Shown one piece after another: positions 48,952 to 60,018 of a stretch of 64,000 nt of DNA. Below the pieces are notes generated by a model. It made no database searches, was not told the origin of the DNA, and was given only the letters and a program-made list of their open reading frames with translations. Source of the stretch: Heterodera schachtii. Its lineage: Eukaryota; Nematoda; Chromadorea; Rhabditida; Heteroderidae. A program made the translations under genes and the position numbers. Where the stretch lies: assembly GCA_023374025.1 (NCBI GenBank), contig SIJG01000001.1, positions 4,114,616 to 4,178,615 on the forward strand, given 5' to 3'. Within the stretch, counting starts at the first letter, position 1. Every line of letters starts with the position of its first letter.

Positions 48952-50675
48952 TCAGTATTTGTAATTGATTTCCGGGAGTGCTTTGTTTAAAAAAATTAAC
49001 ATTTCGGCTGTTTCCGGTTTCAACTGAGATCGCCTGTAATCGTAAACGTCCCTTGCAACTTTAAAAGTGGCTTCGCTTGGCAAACTTGTTGCAGGAGCAG
49101 AAAGGTACTTTCGCGCAATTTTGGACAAAAGTGGAAATTTCGGTGCCATTTTTCGCCATGCTTCAACCGGATCATCACGCGAGTCTCCACAACTGGTTGC
49201 CAGATATTTGTTAAATTCGTCTTCGATGTCATTGGTTATCACTAAATTTATTTTATATTCAAAAAACATTGATAAATTAATGCCTTCATTTTCATTATTG
49301 CTTGATGACGCAATTTCATTGAGTTCGTCAAACAGAGAAACCCTTTGTTTTTTTATAGGCGGCGGCGGCGGACAGTCAAGCTCATCAATTTCCGTAATTG
49401 GCGGGCTAATGAACACGTTATTTTCTTCTCTTATCCATGTCAAAATTTTCGCCAGAAAGATGTTTCTTCGTTCGAGCAAAAACTTGTCTTTGAACCGTAT
49501 GTCCAAAAATGTTGATAGGCAATGGACACTAAAACGCATAAAATTGGAATGAACTAAATAAATATGTGTTTATGAACCGTTTTTCGCGTAGGCCAAAGAA
49601 ATATTTTTCGATCTCATTGACCAACGAGCATCGAACACTGTCGATTTCTTTGTTCATCAATTTGGCATTAAATAGCTTGCTGTGGAGTGTCACAGCAATT
49701 GGAATTTGGGCTAAAAATATGCGATTTAACTTAGAATTAAAAATTTTGTTAACCCGACAAAGCTGATTTCATGAGCATTTTTGAAGCTTCTTCAAATGTG
49801 AGCCCGGAAATTCGCACACAGCCAAAACGCGGTTTTTCTTAACCCAATTTGAAGCAATTCCATGCGCGGTTAAGCTTAAATACACACTTTTTATCCCACA
49901 TGTTCACCGCCTTTTTACCATAGAAAATTGTTGCTTGGCCCGCTCCAAGCATCAGTTGTGAATGAAAGCCATTCACATTCTTCTAATTCGTTTTTGATTT
50001 TCTTCCGCACTTGCTTATACACATCAGGAAGAATTTGCTTTCTGTAATGGCTCTCATCCTAAACATTAAATGTTCAGAAGCTTTAAAACAGCAAAAACTT
50101 TAATTTGTTGAGGTGCGAGCAATGAATGAAAAGTGGGATGATCAATCGCCTTGAACGAAGTGTTTGTGGCAGTTACAAAATTAATTACTTTTTTGTCCAT
50201 GACAGAAAGTGTACCTATAAATTTCCTAATCTGCAATAAAAATAAAGAATTATTTACCACTAGAACACGGAAGAAATGTTGTGAGTTTTTTTTGAGACTG
50301 ATCCACTTTCGATTTTTCTTCCAACCGTTTGTATTTCTCCACGTACGACGAATTTGCATGGAGTTTGGAAAACAGATGCGTGATTAGCGCTTTCAAGCTC
50401 CCATTTTTTCTTTCAAATGTAAATTTTGGCCGTTGGTTTTCTTTGCAATCAATGCACTCAGCTTTGCCTTCTGGTAATTTATTAAATAAGCCAATTTTCC
50501 AAATAATTGCCGTCATAATTCCGGGATCTAAAATTTCTAATAAAATTACCAGTGAAGATAGTATACGGAAAATAAAACGAATTTTCATTGAATTACAAAA
50601 TTTAAATGAATTGCAGACAATAAAATGTTTATTTTGGCGAAACGTATTACAAAAAGATCTCAATTTAGCTGGCGA
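48952..50675 (-). pseudogene. hAT transposase, BED finger and dimerisation domain kept, core deleted
   Basis: On the minus strand, the N-terminal part (about 50675-50250) has a BED-type zinc finger with CIDCK, then HLFSKLH spacing. Following blocks include FKAIDHPTFHSLLAP (about 50140) and CEWLSFTTDAWSG (about 49935), matching the catalytic Asp region of hAT transposases, then VLAVCEFPGSH. The last frame (49539-48952) has [20 protein letters not shown] and [13 protein letters not shown], the hAT C-terminal dimerisation motif. Spacing between SFTTDAW and the C-terminal part is far too short for the RNase-H-like core and its insertion domain, and several frame changes occur. It is almost certainly non-functional. 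Confidence 0.85.
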
Positions 50676-51612
50676 AAAAACCCGTAACCCGTGTCACTTT
50701 TTACACGGGCACGGGCTACGGGCTTTGCATCGACACGGGTCACGGGCTCACGGGCTAAAAACCCGTAAAACCCGTGTGCCCGTGAAACCCGTGTCAGCCT
50801 AAAAAAACACGGGTTACGGGCTACGGGCCCGTGAAAACCCGTGCACGGGCCCGGCCCGTGTCCGATCTCTAGTCTAATTTTCAAAAATTTTCCCGGCGGC
50901 GCCTATCGGCACCGCCGGCCTTCCGCCCCGCTTGTTCCCCAAAAGTTTTTTGGAAAAATGCACCGCAAAAAAAATTCGTAAAAATCTGATTTTTGTCCCG
51001 GATGCACTGAAATTTATGATGTGCCTATTTCCTCCCCAAAATTGTTAAAACAAATAATGGGAGACTAAAAATATAGTATTTAAATACATTTTTTTCGAAA
51101 AAATTTAAAAAATAACTGATTTGAAGCAATTTTGCAAAATGTTCTTATTTTTGACCCTAAAATCTTATTTTTTGTCCTTGATGTTCTTATTTTGAAAAAT
51201 TCCCGATCGGCACCCTGGCTTATGCGCCATTCTTCGGCTACATTCGTGCTGCATCTGCGTAAATTTTCACCGTGTTCGGCGCGGCTTATGGCACCGCAAA
51301 GTCGGCGGTCGGCATTCTTCATTCGAAAAATTATTAAAAATTCAAACCAAATGTAGGATTTCTGCTAAATCTAGGGCCAAAATTTTCGAAATGAGTGTTA
51401 TTTTGTTTTTCAATCCCGTCCAATGTTGTTCCCTGAGCGGTCCAATTGACATCGGATCGACTGAAGTAAGTTTTGAGCAGTTTAGGACGGCCATCTGCAC
51501 TAGAGAAAGACAAAACAACTTTTTCTTAAGAAAATATTGTTTCCTCGGAGATCAACATTTCAGTTGTTATTTAATTATTAACAATGTTCATTTTGCCAAC
51601 AACGTATAAAAT

Positions 51613-52332
51613 GGGTCGGGGTCACTTTGGCGCGGCCACTTTGGCGCCGGTATTTTGGCGCGAGGTTTTTTTGGCGCGAGCTTTTTTGGCGCGGGCCATT
51701 TTGGCGCGGCCGTTTTGGCGCCCTATATAAATGGCTTTTTTGGCGCCGTAAAAATTTTTTTAAAAATTTTTCGAAATTTGGAACTAACCCTGTAAAAATC
51801 AGTTTTTTCCTGCTGTGAACTACCATATGATGGAATTTTGCTAAAAAGTAAAAGTTTTATTTTATAAAGTGTTGTGTACTATCGAATACCGTGTCGGGTT
51901 TCGAATTTTCGAGTCAAAATCCGGTATACTTGTTCGAATTTTAGTCCGGGGTTCGTAATTAGTCAAATCTATGATCAGATTATGATCAACACCCTCGAAA
52001 ACCACCCTAATGGTAATTTTGAACAGAAATATAAAAGTTAAATTAGGCACCACAATTCAGCGCCATTGCTAGCAATTGCATTAGAATGGTACTTTAAAAG
52101 AAAATGGCTAATTATTATGTACAAAGAAAGACAAATTAAAATTTTTTTGAAAATTTTTGGAGATTTTTTAACACTGGCGCCAAAAAAGCCATTTTATATA
52201 GGGCGCCAAAATGGCTGCCGCGCCAAAATGGCCCGCGCCAAAAAAGCTCGCGCCAAAAAAACTTCGCGCCAAAATACCGGCGCCAAAGTGGCCGCGCCAA
52301 AATGGCCGCGCGCGCCAAAGTGGGCGGTTCCC
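51613..52332. mobile_element. 720-bp hAT-type miniature element with TTTTGGCGC arrays
   Basis: A perfect 8-bp duplication TATAAAAT (51605-51612, 52333-52340) flanks it. The left 140 bp is built of CACTTTGGCGC and TTTTTTGGCGCG units; the right 160 bp is the inverse (GCGCCAAAATGGC). The arms end with GGCGCCCTATATAAATGGCT and its inverse. The central part is AT-rich without an open frame. Confidence 0.92.
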
Positions 52333-52340
52333 TATAAAAT

Positions 52341-53440
52341 AACTTATTTTTAAAATTTCGGTCAATTTTTTAAAATTTCTTTTAGCGGGAAATATCCATT
52401 TGAGGAGAGATAACGCAAAAATGAGAGGGTGCTGCAATTCAGTATGTGGTCATACAAAGACAAAAGGGCGAGAATTGCTACAGACTGGCAAAAATTTTTT
52501 CTCTGAGGATCAATTTGGTGGAATTTTTTATAAACTGAAATGAATATATTTTGAAATTATCCATTGAAATTGATATAATATTAATTTTAAAAATTTAAAC
52601 ATTGCTGATTATCAATATTAAAGTCAAATCGTACGCTATCTTTCTTCTACTACTGTTCTCCAAAATTGGAATTTGCTGTTCGAATTACATTTAGGGCATT
52701 TTAAACGCCCGATTTTATTTAATCTCCCTCCATTTCTTTAATTAAATGTGCTAATATTTTCGGGTACCACGAGTACATTATCGGATTAAATGAAATGACT
52801 CAAAAAAATTTTTTGGGCCTCGGAACCAGCTTGGTTCGGGCACTACTAAATTAGAAATTTTTACATTAAATTATTCTTAATATAACGGATACAAACAAAT
52901 AAACAAAACTCAAAAAAGCCGACAAAGTCCTTCAAAAATTGGAAATTGTTTTATAAAATAAATGTTGCACAATTTTAGCCAAAAATTATTTATGGCCCCC
53001 AAAACATTGGTGGCCCCTTTTGATGGCATTGACCTGCCGATCTCCAATTTTTTGACTCGATTACCCAACAAAACAGCTTGACATTTTAAAAAATACGCCT
53101 TTTATCGGCACGGCACCGGCAGAAATTGGTGTACTAAAATATAAAATTTCAGAATAATGATTCATCAAAATTTGTTAATAAATTTAAAAATTAATAATTT
53201 CTAACTTTGGTTTTTTAATTTATTTAAAACAATTTCAATTTTAATAAAATATTTGTGTGTCAATTTTTAATAAAATCTAGTAATTTTTGTTTTTTAAATG
53301 ATTTGCACTCAAATTCTTTTTAATATTTGGCTATGTCTTAGAACAAAAAAAAATTAATGTTTTCGTGTTTCGTGCCAAAATACGAAACACGAAATACACA
53401 AATCGATCAAATCCCTCTGGTGTATATTGGTGCCCTTCAC
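52341..53440. other. Gene-poor stretch with dispersed repeat copy 2
   Basis: The only structured part is 52875-53140, the second copy of the repeat at 44310-44585. The rest is AT-rich with no supported gene. Confidence 0.6.
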
Positions 53441-53770
53441 ATTATATTCATCCATAGATTTTGCCCTTTGTTGAATTTGGCCACAAATTCCCCCCCCCCC
53501 CCCCCCCGCCCACATTATCCATTCATCGATTTGGCCTCCACAATTGCTGGATTTGGCCACACCCCACCCGCCCAACTTTGGCATGGCATTGGCATTCATT
53601 CATCCACGGCACGTCACTAATCTGTCCATCCATCGATTTGGCCACGCTCCAAAAAATGTTGGATTTGGCCACAAACTCGACCTCACTAGCCCAAAACCCT
53701 TAATTCATCCGCGGCATTAACCTGCCTCACTGTAGCTTTCACATTATCCATCCATCGATTTGGCCCAGCC
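53440..53770. repeat. Degenerate tandem repeat with ATCCATCGATTTGGCC
   Basis: Units containing TCCATCCATCGATTTGGCC, GGATTTGGCCAC and CATTCATCCACGGCA recur four or five times, interrupted by poly-C (about 53493-53509). Confidence 0.6.
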
Positions 53771-54213
53771 CCAACAAATGCCCCTTCCCACTCACCCCAA
53801 ATTCGCTCCCTCAAAATTGCGTATTTAAGCCCATTTTGTCCCTACTAATTAGCTCCATTTGTGTGCTGCTTCTATCTCCCGCTTAGCCCCCCCCCGTCCC
53901 CTCTCAACATGACATTCTAATTTTTGAGAATCTAAGCCCAAACCCTAGATTCTAAAAGGCAAAAACACTCTCTAAAAAATTTTTTTTTTTTACTAAGTTC
54001 CTCCCTAAAAATTGTTTTCAAAATATTAAAAAAAAAGAATTTCAAATTTTCAAATGGGAGGAGGGAGAAGAGCGGAGGTTATGGAGAAGCATTAAAGAAA
54101 TTCTCACAATTCAATTAAAATTCTTTCTTACGCACTCACTATCCAATCATCATTAAATATGTTTTTACTTCAATAGATAAATCAACTCCCTCCCCCCCCC
54201 CCCCCAAAAAAAA

Positions 54214-55813
54214 ATGTTGCACTTCTCCGTTTCATTGTTCATTTTCATCTCGGCACTTTTCATTGGTGGAAGCGTTGCGCTGGTGACAAAAACTGACGGG
54301 ACACCGACCAACAACACGGGAAGATCGGGCACGAAAAAAGCGGCAGGATCCGGCACAAAAAATGCGGCAGGATCCGGCACGCAAAACGTGGAAGTATCCG
54401 GCACGCAAAACATGGAAGTATCCGGCACGAAAAACGCGGGACGATTCGACATACTCGAACTATTCAGCAAATCCGGCAAGAAAAACAGTGAATTATTCGG
54501 CATGCAAAACGCGGAAGGGCTGGGCCCGCAAAACGGGCAAGTTTTGTACTTTACAGCCGGAACTCTTATGGATAAGCAAGTTAATTTGCAGCAAATGATT
54601 AAAGATGGCTGGGAATTTTCTGGTAATTTGTTTTAAATACAAATCCCTTTTCTTGCCATTTCCATTTCGATTTTTTGGTGTACATCAGGGATGACACGGA
54701 ATTCCGATTTCCGACATTTTTGGGGTCGGAATTCTGATTTCCGAGAAAATTTTGGACGTCGGAATTCCGACTTCCGAAATTTTTGATAAAAGTCGGAAAT
54801 TTTCGGAAAAAATTTTTTTGCTTTTTTTTTTTTTTAAATTAACAATTTTTATTAATAAATTGCATTGTAATTTTCAAAAATTTCCCGGCGCCGCCTATCG
54901 GCACCGCCGTTTTACCTTGATTGGAAGCTTATAGGATGGATTTCTATATCCATATTTTTCCATATTTCGCGATTTATGTCCATATTTCCATATTTGTCCA
55001 TATTTTGGCATTTTTATCCATATTTTATGTCCATATTTTGGCATTTTTCCAAAAAACCTCTATTAGAACGGCCCCCAGGAGCTAAATTGGGTTTTTTGAG
55101 CCCAAAAACGGAAAATTTCTCAAAAAAAATCATTTTTTCACTAAATTTTCTCGAGAATATTGAATAAATTTAAATTTTCTTAAAAAATGATTAATTTATG
55201 TCAAAAATAAGCAAAAAAAAAAGAAGCAAAATTTAGCTTTTTGGGTTGATATTTCGCTAAAAATGAGTAAATTTTAGCTTTAATGTCTTTTTTTTCTTCT
55301 AAAATGATTTTTAATACCATATTTAGCCATTTTTGAAGGTTTTACTTTATATTTAACAAATTTAAAGAAATTTTGGGAAATTATGCCCTCAATTTGAAAA
55401 AATTTATGTCCATATTTTTAGCATTTTATGTCCAAATTTTGCGATTTTTGGTCCATATTTTATGGCCATATTTTGCGATTTTATGTCCATATAAATCCCC
55501 GCCCTAGACATAACACCTTAAAAATGGTCAAAATTTGCAATTTTCCCCCGGCTTTGGCCTCCCCCCCCCCCCCCCCCCCATTTCTCAAAAAGTTTTTTGG
55601 AAAAAACGCGCCGCAAAAAAAAGTTTTTTTTTTTTTTCTTAATTTGTTTTAGGTATGACTAGTGTAAAAAGTGGTGATTATGTGTATGCAATGGTAAAGG
55701 ATAGTGTTCAACAACAGCAACTGGCTGAACTCTTGGCTCTTGTGAAGAAAAATGCGAAAAGCATTGAAGCGCTTAACAAGAAAATTGAAAAGTTATTGAA
55801 GGAAAGAAAATGA
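54214..55813 (+). CDS. Secreted protein with 8-residue repeats, unknown function
   Basis: Two exons, 54214-54622 and 55653-55813, encode 189 residues with closing phase (GT-AG, intron 1030 bp). The N terminus MLHFSVSLFIFISALFIGGS is a strong signal peptide. Then come a Thr/Asn-rich segment, about four to five 8-residue units of the type SGT(K/Q)N(A/V/M)xx, encoded by a 24-bp tandem repeat at about 54322-54450, a degenerate SGKKNSELFGMQNAEGLG region, and a C-terminal helix-rich tail (LAELLALVKKNAKSIEALNK) with heptad-like Leu/Ile spacing, probably a coiled coil. No transmembrane segment follows the signal. No family was recognised. In a plant-parasitic nematode such a small, repeat-variable secreted protein would be an effector candidate, but that is inference from architecture only. 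Confidence 0.7.
54932..55506. mobile_element. 575-bp relative of the CATATTT-array element, in the secreted-protein intron
   Basis: Ends TAGGATGGATTTCTATAT and ATATAAATCCCCGCCCTA are imperfect inverses. The interior has TGTCCATATTTT arrays and shares CCAAAAAACCTCTA..ACGGCCCC and CAAAATTTAGCTTTTTGGGT-like segments with the element at 27181-27856. No clear 8-bp duplication was found, so it is an older or divergent member. Confidence 0.75.
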
Positions 55814-55832
55814 AATTGCTGAACGAATGCTG

Positions 55833-55880
55833 CTGATCTGATCTGATCAAGTCCGATCTGATTTGATCTGATCTGAACTA
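55833..55880. repeat. TGATC-type short tandem repeat
   Basis: CTGATCTGATCTGATCAAG and GATCTGATTTGATCTGATC form an imperfect 5-bp repeat just after the secreted-protein stop. Confidence 0.75.
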
Positions 55881-56334
55881 ACTGATCGTGAAGGCTTTCA
55901 GTGTTTCTGCTATTGCTTCTTAGGATTCTGTCAATTTCCGTATACATATATTTTTTTTTTTGTAAATTTTCTTAAGGGCTATACATTAGTTTTTTTCTGT
56001 AAATATTTCCATTCTTTTCAAGGACTGTCCTTTATTTTTCTGTAAATTTTGTATTTATGTCTCATAGATTTTTATATAAAATATGTTAATGGAATTATTT
56101 ACAATATATACAAAAATGGTACTGTAGCAGATAATACAGTACCAATGAATTCATACAGAAAAAAGAGATCTGGATTTTCACTAAAAATGTTTTAATAAAT
56201 TTTTTGGCCACTATTCAAATTCCCGGGGCTCAGAAGACAATAGAAAATAATATTTAAAAAAAGCAAAAAAATCCATCATACCGTAATCAAGTTAAAAATA
56301 CAGTAAATAATAGGCAATTTAAAATAATTAGGGC
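55881..56334. other. Intergenic spacer between convergent genes
   Basis: AT-rich 3'-flank shared by the plus-strand secreted-protein gene and the minus-strand gene that ends at 56335. No gene seen. Confidence 0.5.
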
Positions 56335-59300
56335 TCATCTCCACGACCACCACCAGCAGAAATGCCTTAGGTCAATTAATTGTGACGGGATGACTATGAA
56401 TGTAATAATTAGCATCGCAATTTGCATCGGAATGCCAAACGGATGGCTTTTCGTCCGTTGCGCGCCGCTCAATCGCCCGCGAAAGTCGCTCCACAACAAT
56501 TCGCGGTGCAACGGCAGTCCGAACGGCTCCAAGTTGGCACATTGGATGCCGCAGGTGCGTTCAAATCGCAACCTGAAATGTTCACATATTGTAGTGTGAA
56601 CAGCTGATCAGAAGTTGAATGAATCACTGATGGCAAAAATTGATCAATTTTTGGCAAATTGGCAGTTTTGTCAAACAAAAATGTAAGCAAAAATAATGAA
56701 AAAATGATGGGATCAGCAGCATCACGTACATGGATAGTTTCCCCCGGAATTTTTATTCAATTTTTTAAATTCTTATATATTAGAAAAAACTAAATAATCA
56801 TCAAAAAAGCATTTACCGTTCACACATACACTTCGTTACGGTAGCCTGAATTTTTGAAAATTTAAATTAACAAAAAATTATTTATTTGCTCACATGGAAA
56901 CAATATTTCTGATGGATCAGATAAATATCTGAAAGCACTGATCGTACCTAAATAATGGAATGAATTGAATTTCATGGCATTTTTTTTTATAGCTTCAGAC
57001 CATCAGGCATTCGTCTTCAGGCCGTGTCTCTGGGAATTGCAGCAATTTGCTTGAAGCATCCAACTTTACTCTGAAATTATTTGAAATATTTATTTTCAAT
57101 GTAAAAATAAATAAATTGTTTCATTTAAATTATTCGAAAAAAAATTTTATTTACATTAAATTAATATTAAAATGATTTTTGCAATTCAAATTGCGCGCCA
57201 AAAGTGAAAAAAGTGAACAAATCGCCAAACTACCGGAGCAATTTGTGCCTTTCCAGCACAAAATGTGGCGGCAGTTGACGTTGCCGAATTTCGTCCTCAC
57301 AAAGCGCAGTGATTTCGCCCAATTCCGGCGCTGAACAATTGCCAAGCCCACCCGGCGGCTGGGCATAGCCACCGGCACTGCTGTCCCGGAGGCTTTGCGA
57401 TCGGCGATTGCCGCCTCCGCCCTTAGCTAATTAAAAAAGGGGAGGGGTTGAAAAACGGAAAACCCATAATTTTTTCATCGTATTTATGATTTTTTATGAA
57501 TTTTTTATTTTACAGACACCCTTTTTCATTATATGACGGTGTTAGGTCGATCCACAAAAAACTCAGGGATTGATAAAATAATTAAATTTAATTATATAAA
57601 TCAGTGTCAATGAATTAATATACGATTAAAAGTTAAATAAATTAGCCATTTTTAAGTTCTATATTATTCTTCGGGCCTCTCCCCCCGGCAGTCTCTGCTC
57701 CCGAGACCGAATCGGGAAGAGGGCCTAACCATTGTATCCTTCCCCCAGAATAAAGGCGTACTGTTGCATACTGTATTAATGGGGAATAAAGGAATACAAA
57801 TGGCCCTACGGGTGACACATAACATTCAGTATTATGATTTTTTATGAATTTTTTATTTTACAGACACCCTTTCTCATTATGACAAACAGAGTTTTTGAGG
57901 GCTAAGACCCGAAGTTTAGGTAATTGGTGGAGCAGTTCGTTCCTTTCCTTCCCCCCCCCCCTTCCCTAAAAATATATTTAAAAATCGAAAATTTTTATTT
58001 TCTTACTTTCATAGAATTTTATTTTAGTAAAAAAAAAACGGAAAATTCTTTGAAATACTTGTAAAAAATAAGAAAATTTTAGAAATTCCATTAATGTTTT
58101 TTAGATAAAACCTCTAAGAAAGTTATAAAAGCAAAAAATTTTGGGCTTTTTAAAAAATCCATAGAAGGAAACTTAGTGGACCCGTGAATTTAGTTTTTTT
58201 CACAAGCCGTTCTTTAGAAAAAAAACTCCGATTCAAGATTTTTTTTTTGCACCTCATTTATTTTCCTTTTTTCCGAATTAACCCTAATTAGCCGCCCTAT
58301 AGGAAGTGAAATTTCAATTAAATTTAATAAATTTTTTTAATGCCTTCAAGCGATTTGCGATGTATGGGCGGACGACATTGAATTTGCAGATAACCAAACA
58401 GTGAAATGAATTGCAGTTCTGTTGGTGGTGCCAATAGACCGATGGAAGCGCCGGAGGGCATTCTCTGAACAGAAAATCACATTCCGAGGCAATGATCAAT
58501 TTCATAAAATTTTGATCGGTCGAGTCGTTGCATCTATTGCCATTGTCGGATAACTGATCAGTTTAACAGCCTTCGTCGAACCCTCATTTTATTTTCGATC
58601 ACGGTTAAATCATTGAGCCGATTTTATTAATATTCCCTGCTTATCTTCCTTTAGTCCAATCTCTGATCATTTTTCATTCCCTGTTCCTGTCACTTCAATT
58701 TACGTGATCACTAGTAATCTTATTACCTCCCCTGGTCACCCTTTTAACCCGATCACTTATCATTTTATCATTCTCCCCTGATCACCCCGTACATGGATGC
58801 CCAGCATTTAATCAGTTTTTCCGAACCCTTATCATCTTATCACTCCCCTGATCACCCTTTTAGCCCGATCACTTTTCATTTTATCTTTATCCCCTGATCA
58901 CCCCCGTACATGAATGCCGCCCAGTTGCTGCTGCTGATGGCTGTGCCGTCGTCTTTGTTGATGAGGTGATGATGATCGTCGTCTCTGCTGCTGTTCTTGA
59001 TTTTCTTCACCACTGTTAAGATCAAAGTGATCAGTTGCTGCAACTGATTGTGCTTGATCAACTGCTGTTGTTGTGTAGTGATTGTCGCGCGAAAACAGGC
59101 AAAAGTCGACGCGCTTTCCGTACGCAATGCGCGCCGCGTGCCCAATTTGTTTGGGTGCGCATTTGATGCGCGGTTCAGTCGGCCTTGAAAAGCACGCGTC
59201 CAACACCTGAAAGCTCGATGGCACATTAGGAATGCTTCCGGAGGCATAATAAAATTTTAGAATCCCTGATTTGGCTGGGCTTTGTGCCCCAAAAAGTGCC

Positions 59301-60018
59301 AGACCGACGGGAATGTGAAACTAAATCCGGTAATTTACCAAAAATTTCTGAGTTAGAGAAAAAATTTTTTGATGGGATTTTCTATGAAAATTGGTGATTT
59401 AAAATTTTTTTTTTTTTTTGTCAAACCCTTAAAATTCAGATTTCAGAACCTTAATAAAACTTCGAAATTCTCCTGATTTTCGGCCACAAAAAGTGCCAGA
59501 CCGGCGGAATAGTAAAACAATTCGAAATTATTTTAAATATTTATATTTCCTAAAAGTACCGAATTGTGGGAAAATTAATTATTTTTTAAGGATTTTATTT
59601 AAAAATGTACATTTTTAAAAAGAAAATTTAAAAAATAGAGCCCTTGGAAATTATTTTTACCAAATACAGTATTCAATACCAAAAAAAAAGAATCGTTTTA
59701 ATAAATCTTTTTTTTTTAATTTAAAAGTGTTAATGGCCCACATTGTAATGGACACATCTGAAAGCCAGCTCAGCAGATTCTTCGGATGCCGAACAGATGG
59801 GCATTTGGTCGAACAGTTGGCCAAAACATTCCTCCGCTACGGCCATGTCGCAGGCGTACTGTGGCGGCGTTGGTTGCTGCTGGGTACTGTAAAATTTGAA
59901 AATTGAATATTCAATCGAAGCGAATACGAAAATTAAAATACCCTGAGGCAATTTGCGATGAAATAATGCACAACAGCAGCAGAGAGAGGAATAAAGAATT
60001 GAGCTGGTGAAACTGCAT
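56335..60018 (-). CDS. Secreted, cysteine-containing protein with hydrophobic C terminus, unknown
   Basis: Eight exons in coding order: 59942-60018, 59742-59886, 58910-59206, 58344-58464, 57234-57426, 57001-57070, 56817-56845, 56335-56572; 389 residues and every phase closes. MQFHQLNSFLFLSLLLLCII is a signal peptide. Exon 2 has CDMAVAEECFGQLF and FRCVHYN. Exon 3 has VLDACFSRPTEPRIKCAPKQ and VDFCLFS, then a Gln/His/Arg-rich low-complexity tail. Exon 4 gives LLAPPTELQFISLFGYLQIQ. Exon 5 gives LGNCSAPELGEITALCEDEI. Exon 7 is only 29 bp (ATVTKCMCE). Exon 8 reads CGIQCANLEPFGLPLHRELL and ends with a hydrophobic segment, MQIAMLIITFIVIP, and HFCWWWSWR. The last segment could anchor it in the membrane or direct a GPI anchor. 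The donor of intron 4 is GC. No family was recognised. Confidence 0.7.
57486..57882. repeat. 50-bp direct repeats flanking ~300 bp in an intron
   Basis: ATGATTTTTTATGAATTTTT plus TATTTTACAGACACCCTTT occurs at 57486-57535 and again at 57833-57882, within intron 4 of the minus-strand gene. Confidence 0.85.
58736..58918. repeat. Direct duplication overlapping an exon 3 border
   Basis: About 66 bp containing CCCGATCACTT..CATTTTATC and CCCCTGATCACCCC(C)GTACAT is present at 58736-58800 and 58853-58918. The second copy includes the real splice donor of exon 3 (minus strand CAT/GTACGG); the first copies it into the intron. Confidence 0.8.

Larger units (their letters stand above)
47970..50871. mobile_element. 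hAT transposon with transposase remnants (inner)
   Basis: Termini TAGAGATCGGA and TCCGATCTCTA are inverse, with a perfect 8-bp duplication GTCTAATT (47962-47969, 50872-50879). Both subterminal regions carry arrays of ACACGGGCACGGG and ACCCGTGT words, about 130 and 190 bp long. Length is 2902 bp including a nested element at 48230-48877. Confidence 0.93.
47711..51217. mobile_element. hAT-type element (outer), host of a second hAT
   Basis: Termini CAGGGTGCCGATC and GATCGGCACCCTG are exact inverses, flanked by GCCTATGC and GCTTATGC (8 bp, one mismatch). Subterminal TGTTCTTATTTT words repeat at both ends. Without the nested element it is about 600 bp and has no coding capacity. Confidence 0.88.
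47670..51316 (+). pseudogene. V-ATPase proteolipid subunit c fragment split by a transposon
   Basis: 47670-47710 encodes MSYDLETAERAAYA, the start of nematode V-ATPase 16-kDa subunit c. After the transposon nest, 51218 onward resumes AYAPFFGYIRAASA, then a TAA (51260-51262) where the family has Gln, then IFTVFGAAYGTAKSAVGI. Identity stops at about 51316, where the next family residues (CSMG) are absent. The real protein is a ring subunit of the proton pump with four transmembrane helices; here only about the first helix remains. The transposon's 8-bp duplication is GCCTATGC/GCTTATGC, lying within the Ala-Tyr-Ala codons. It is a broken copy, though upstream DNA could contain its original 5' UTR. 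Confidence 0.85.

Noticed and set aside
51627..52437. Frames with WRRYFGARFFWREL-type repeats
   Set aside because: Translation of the GGCGC arrays in the arms of the miniature transposon.
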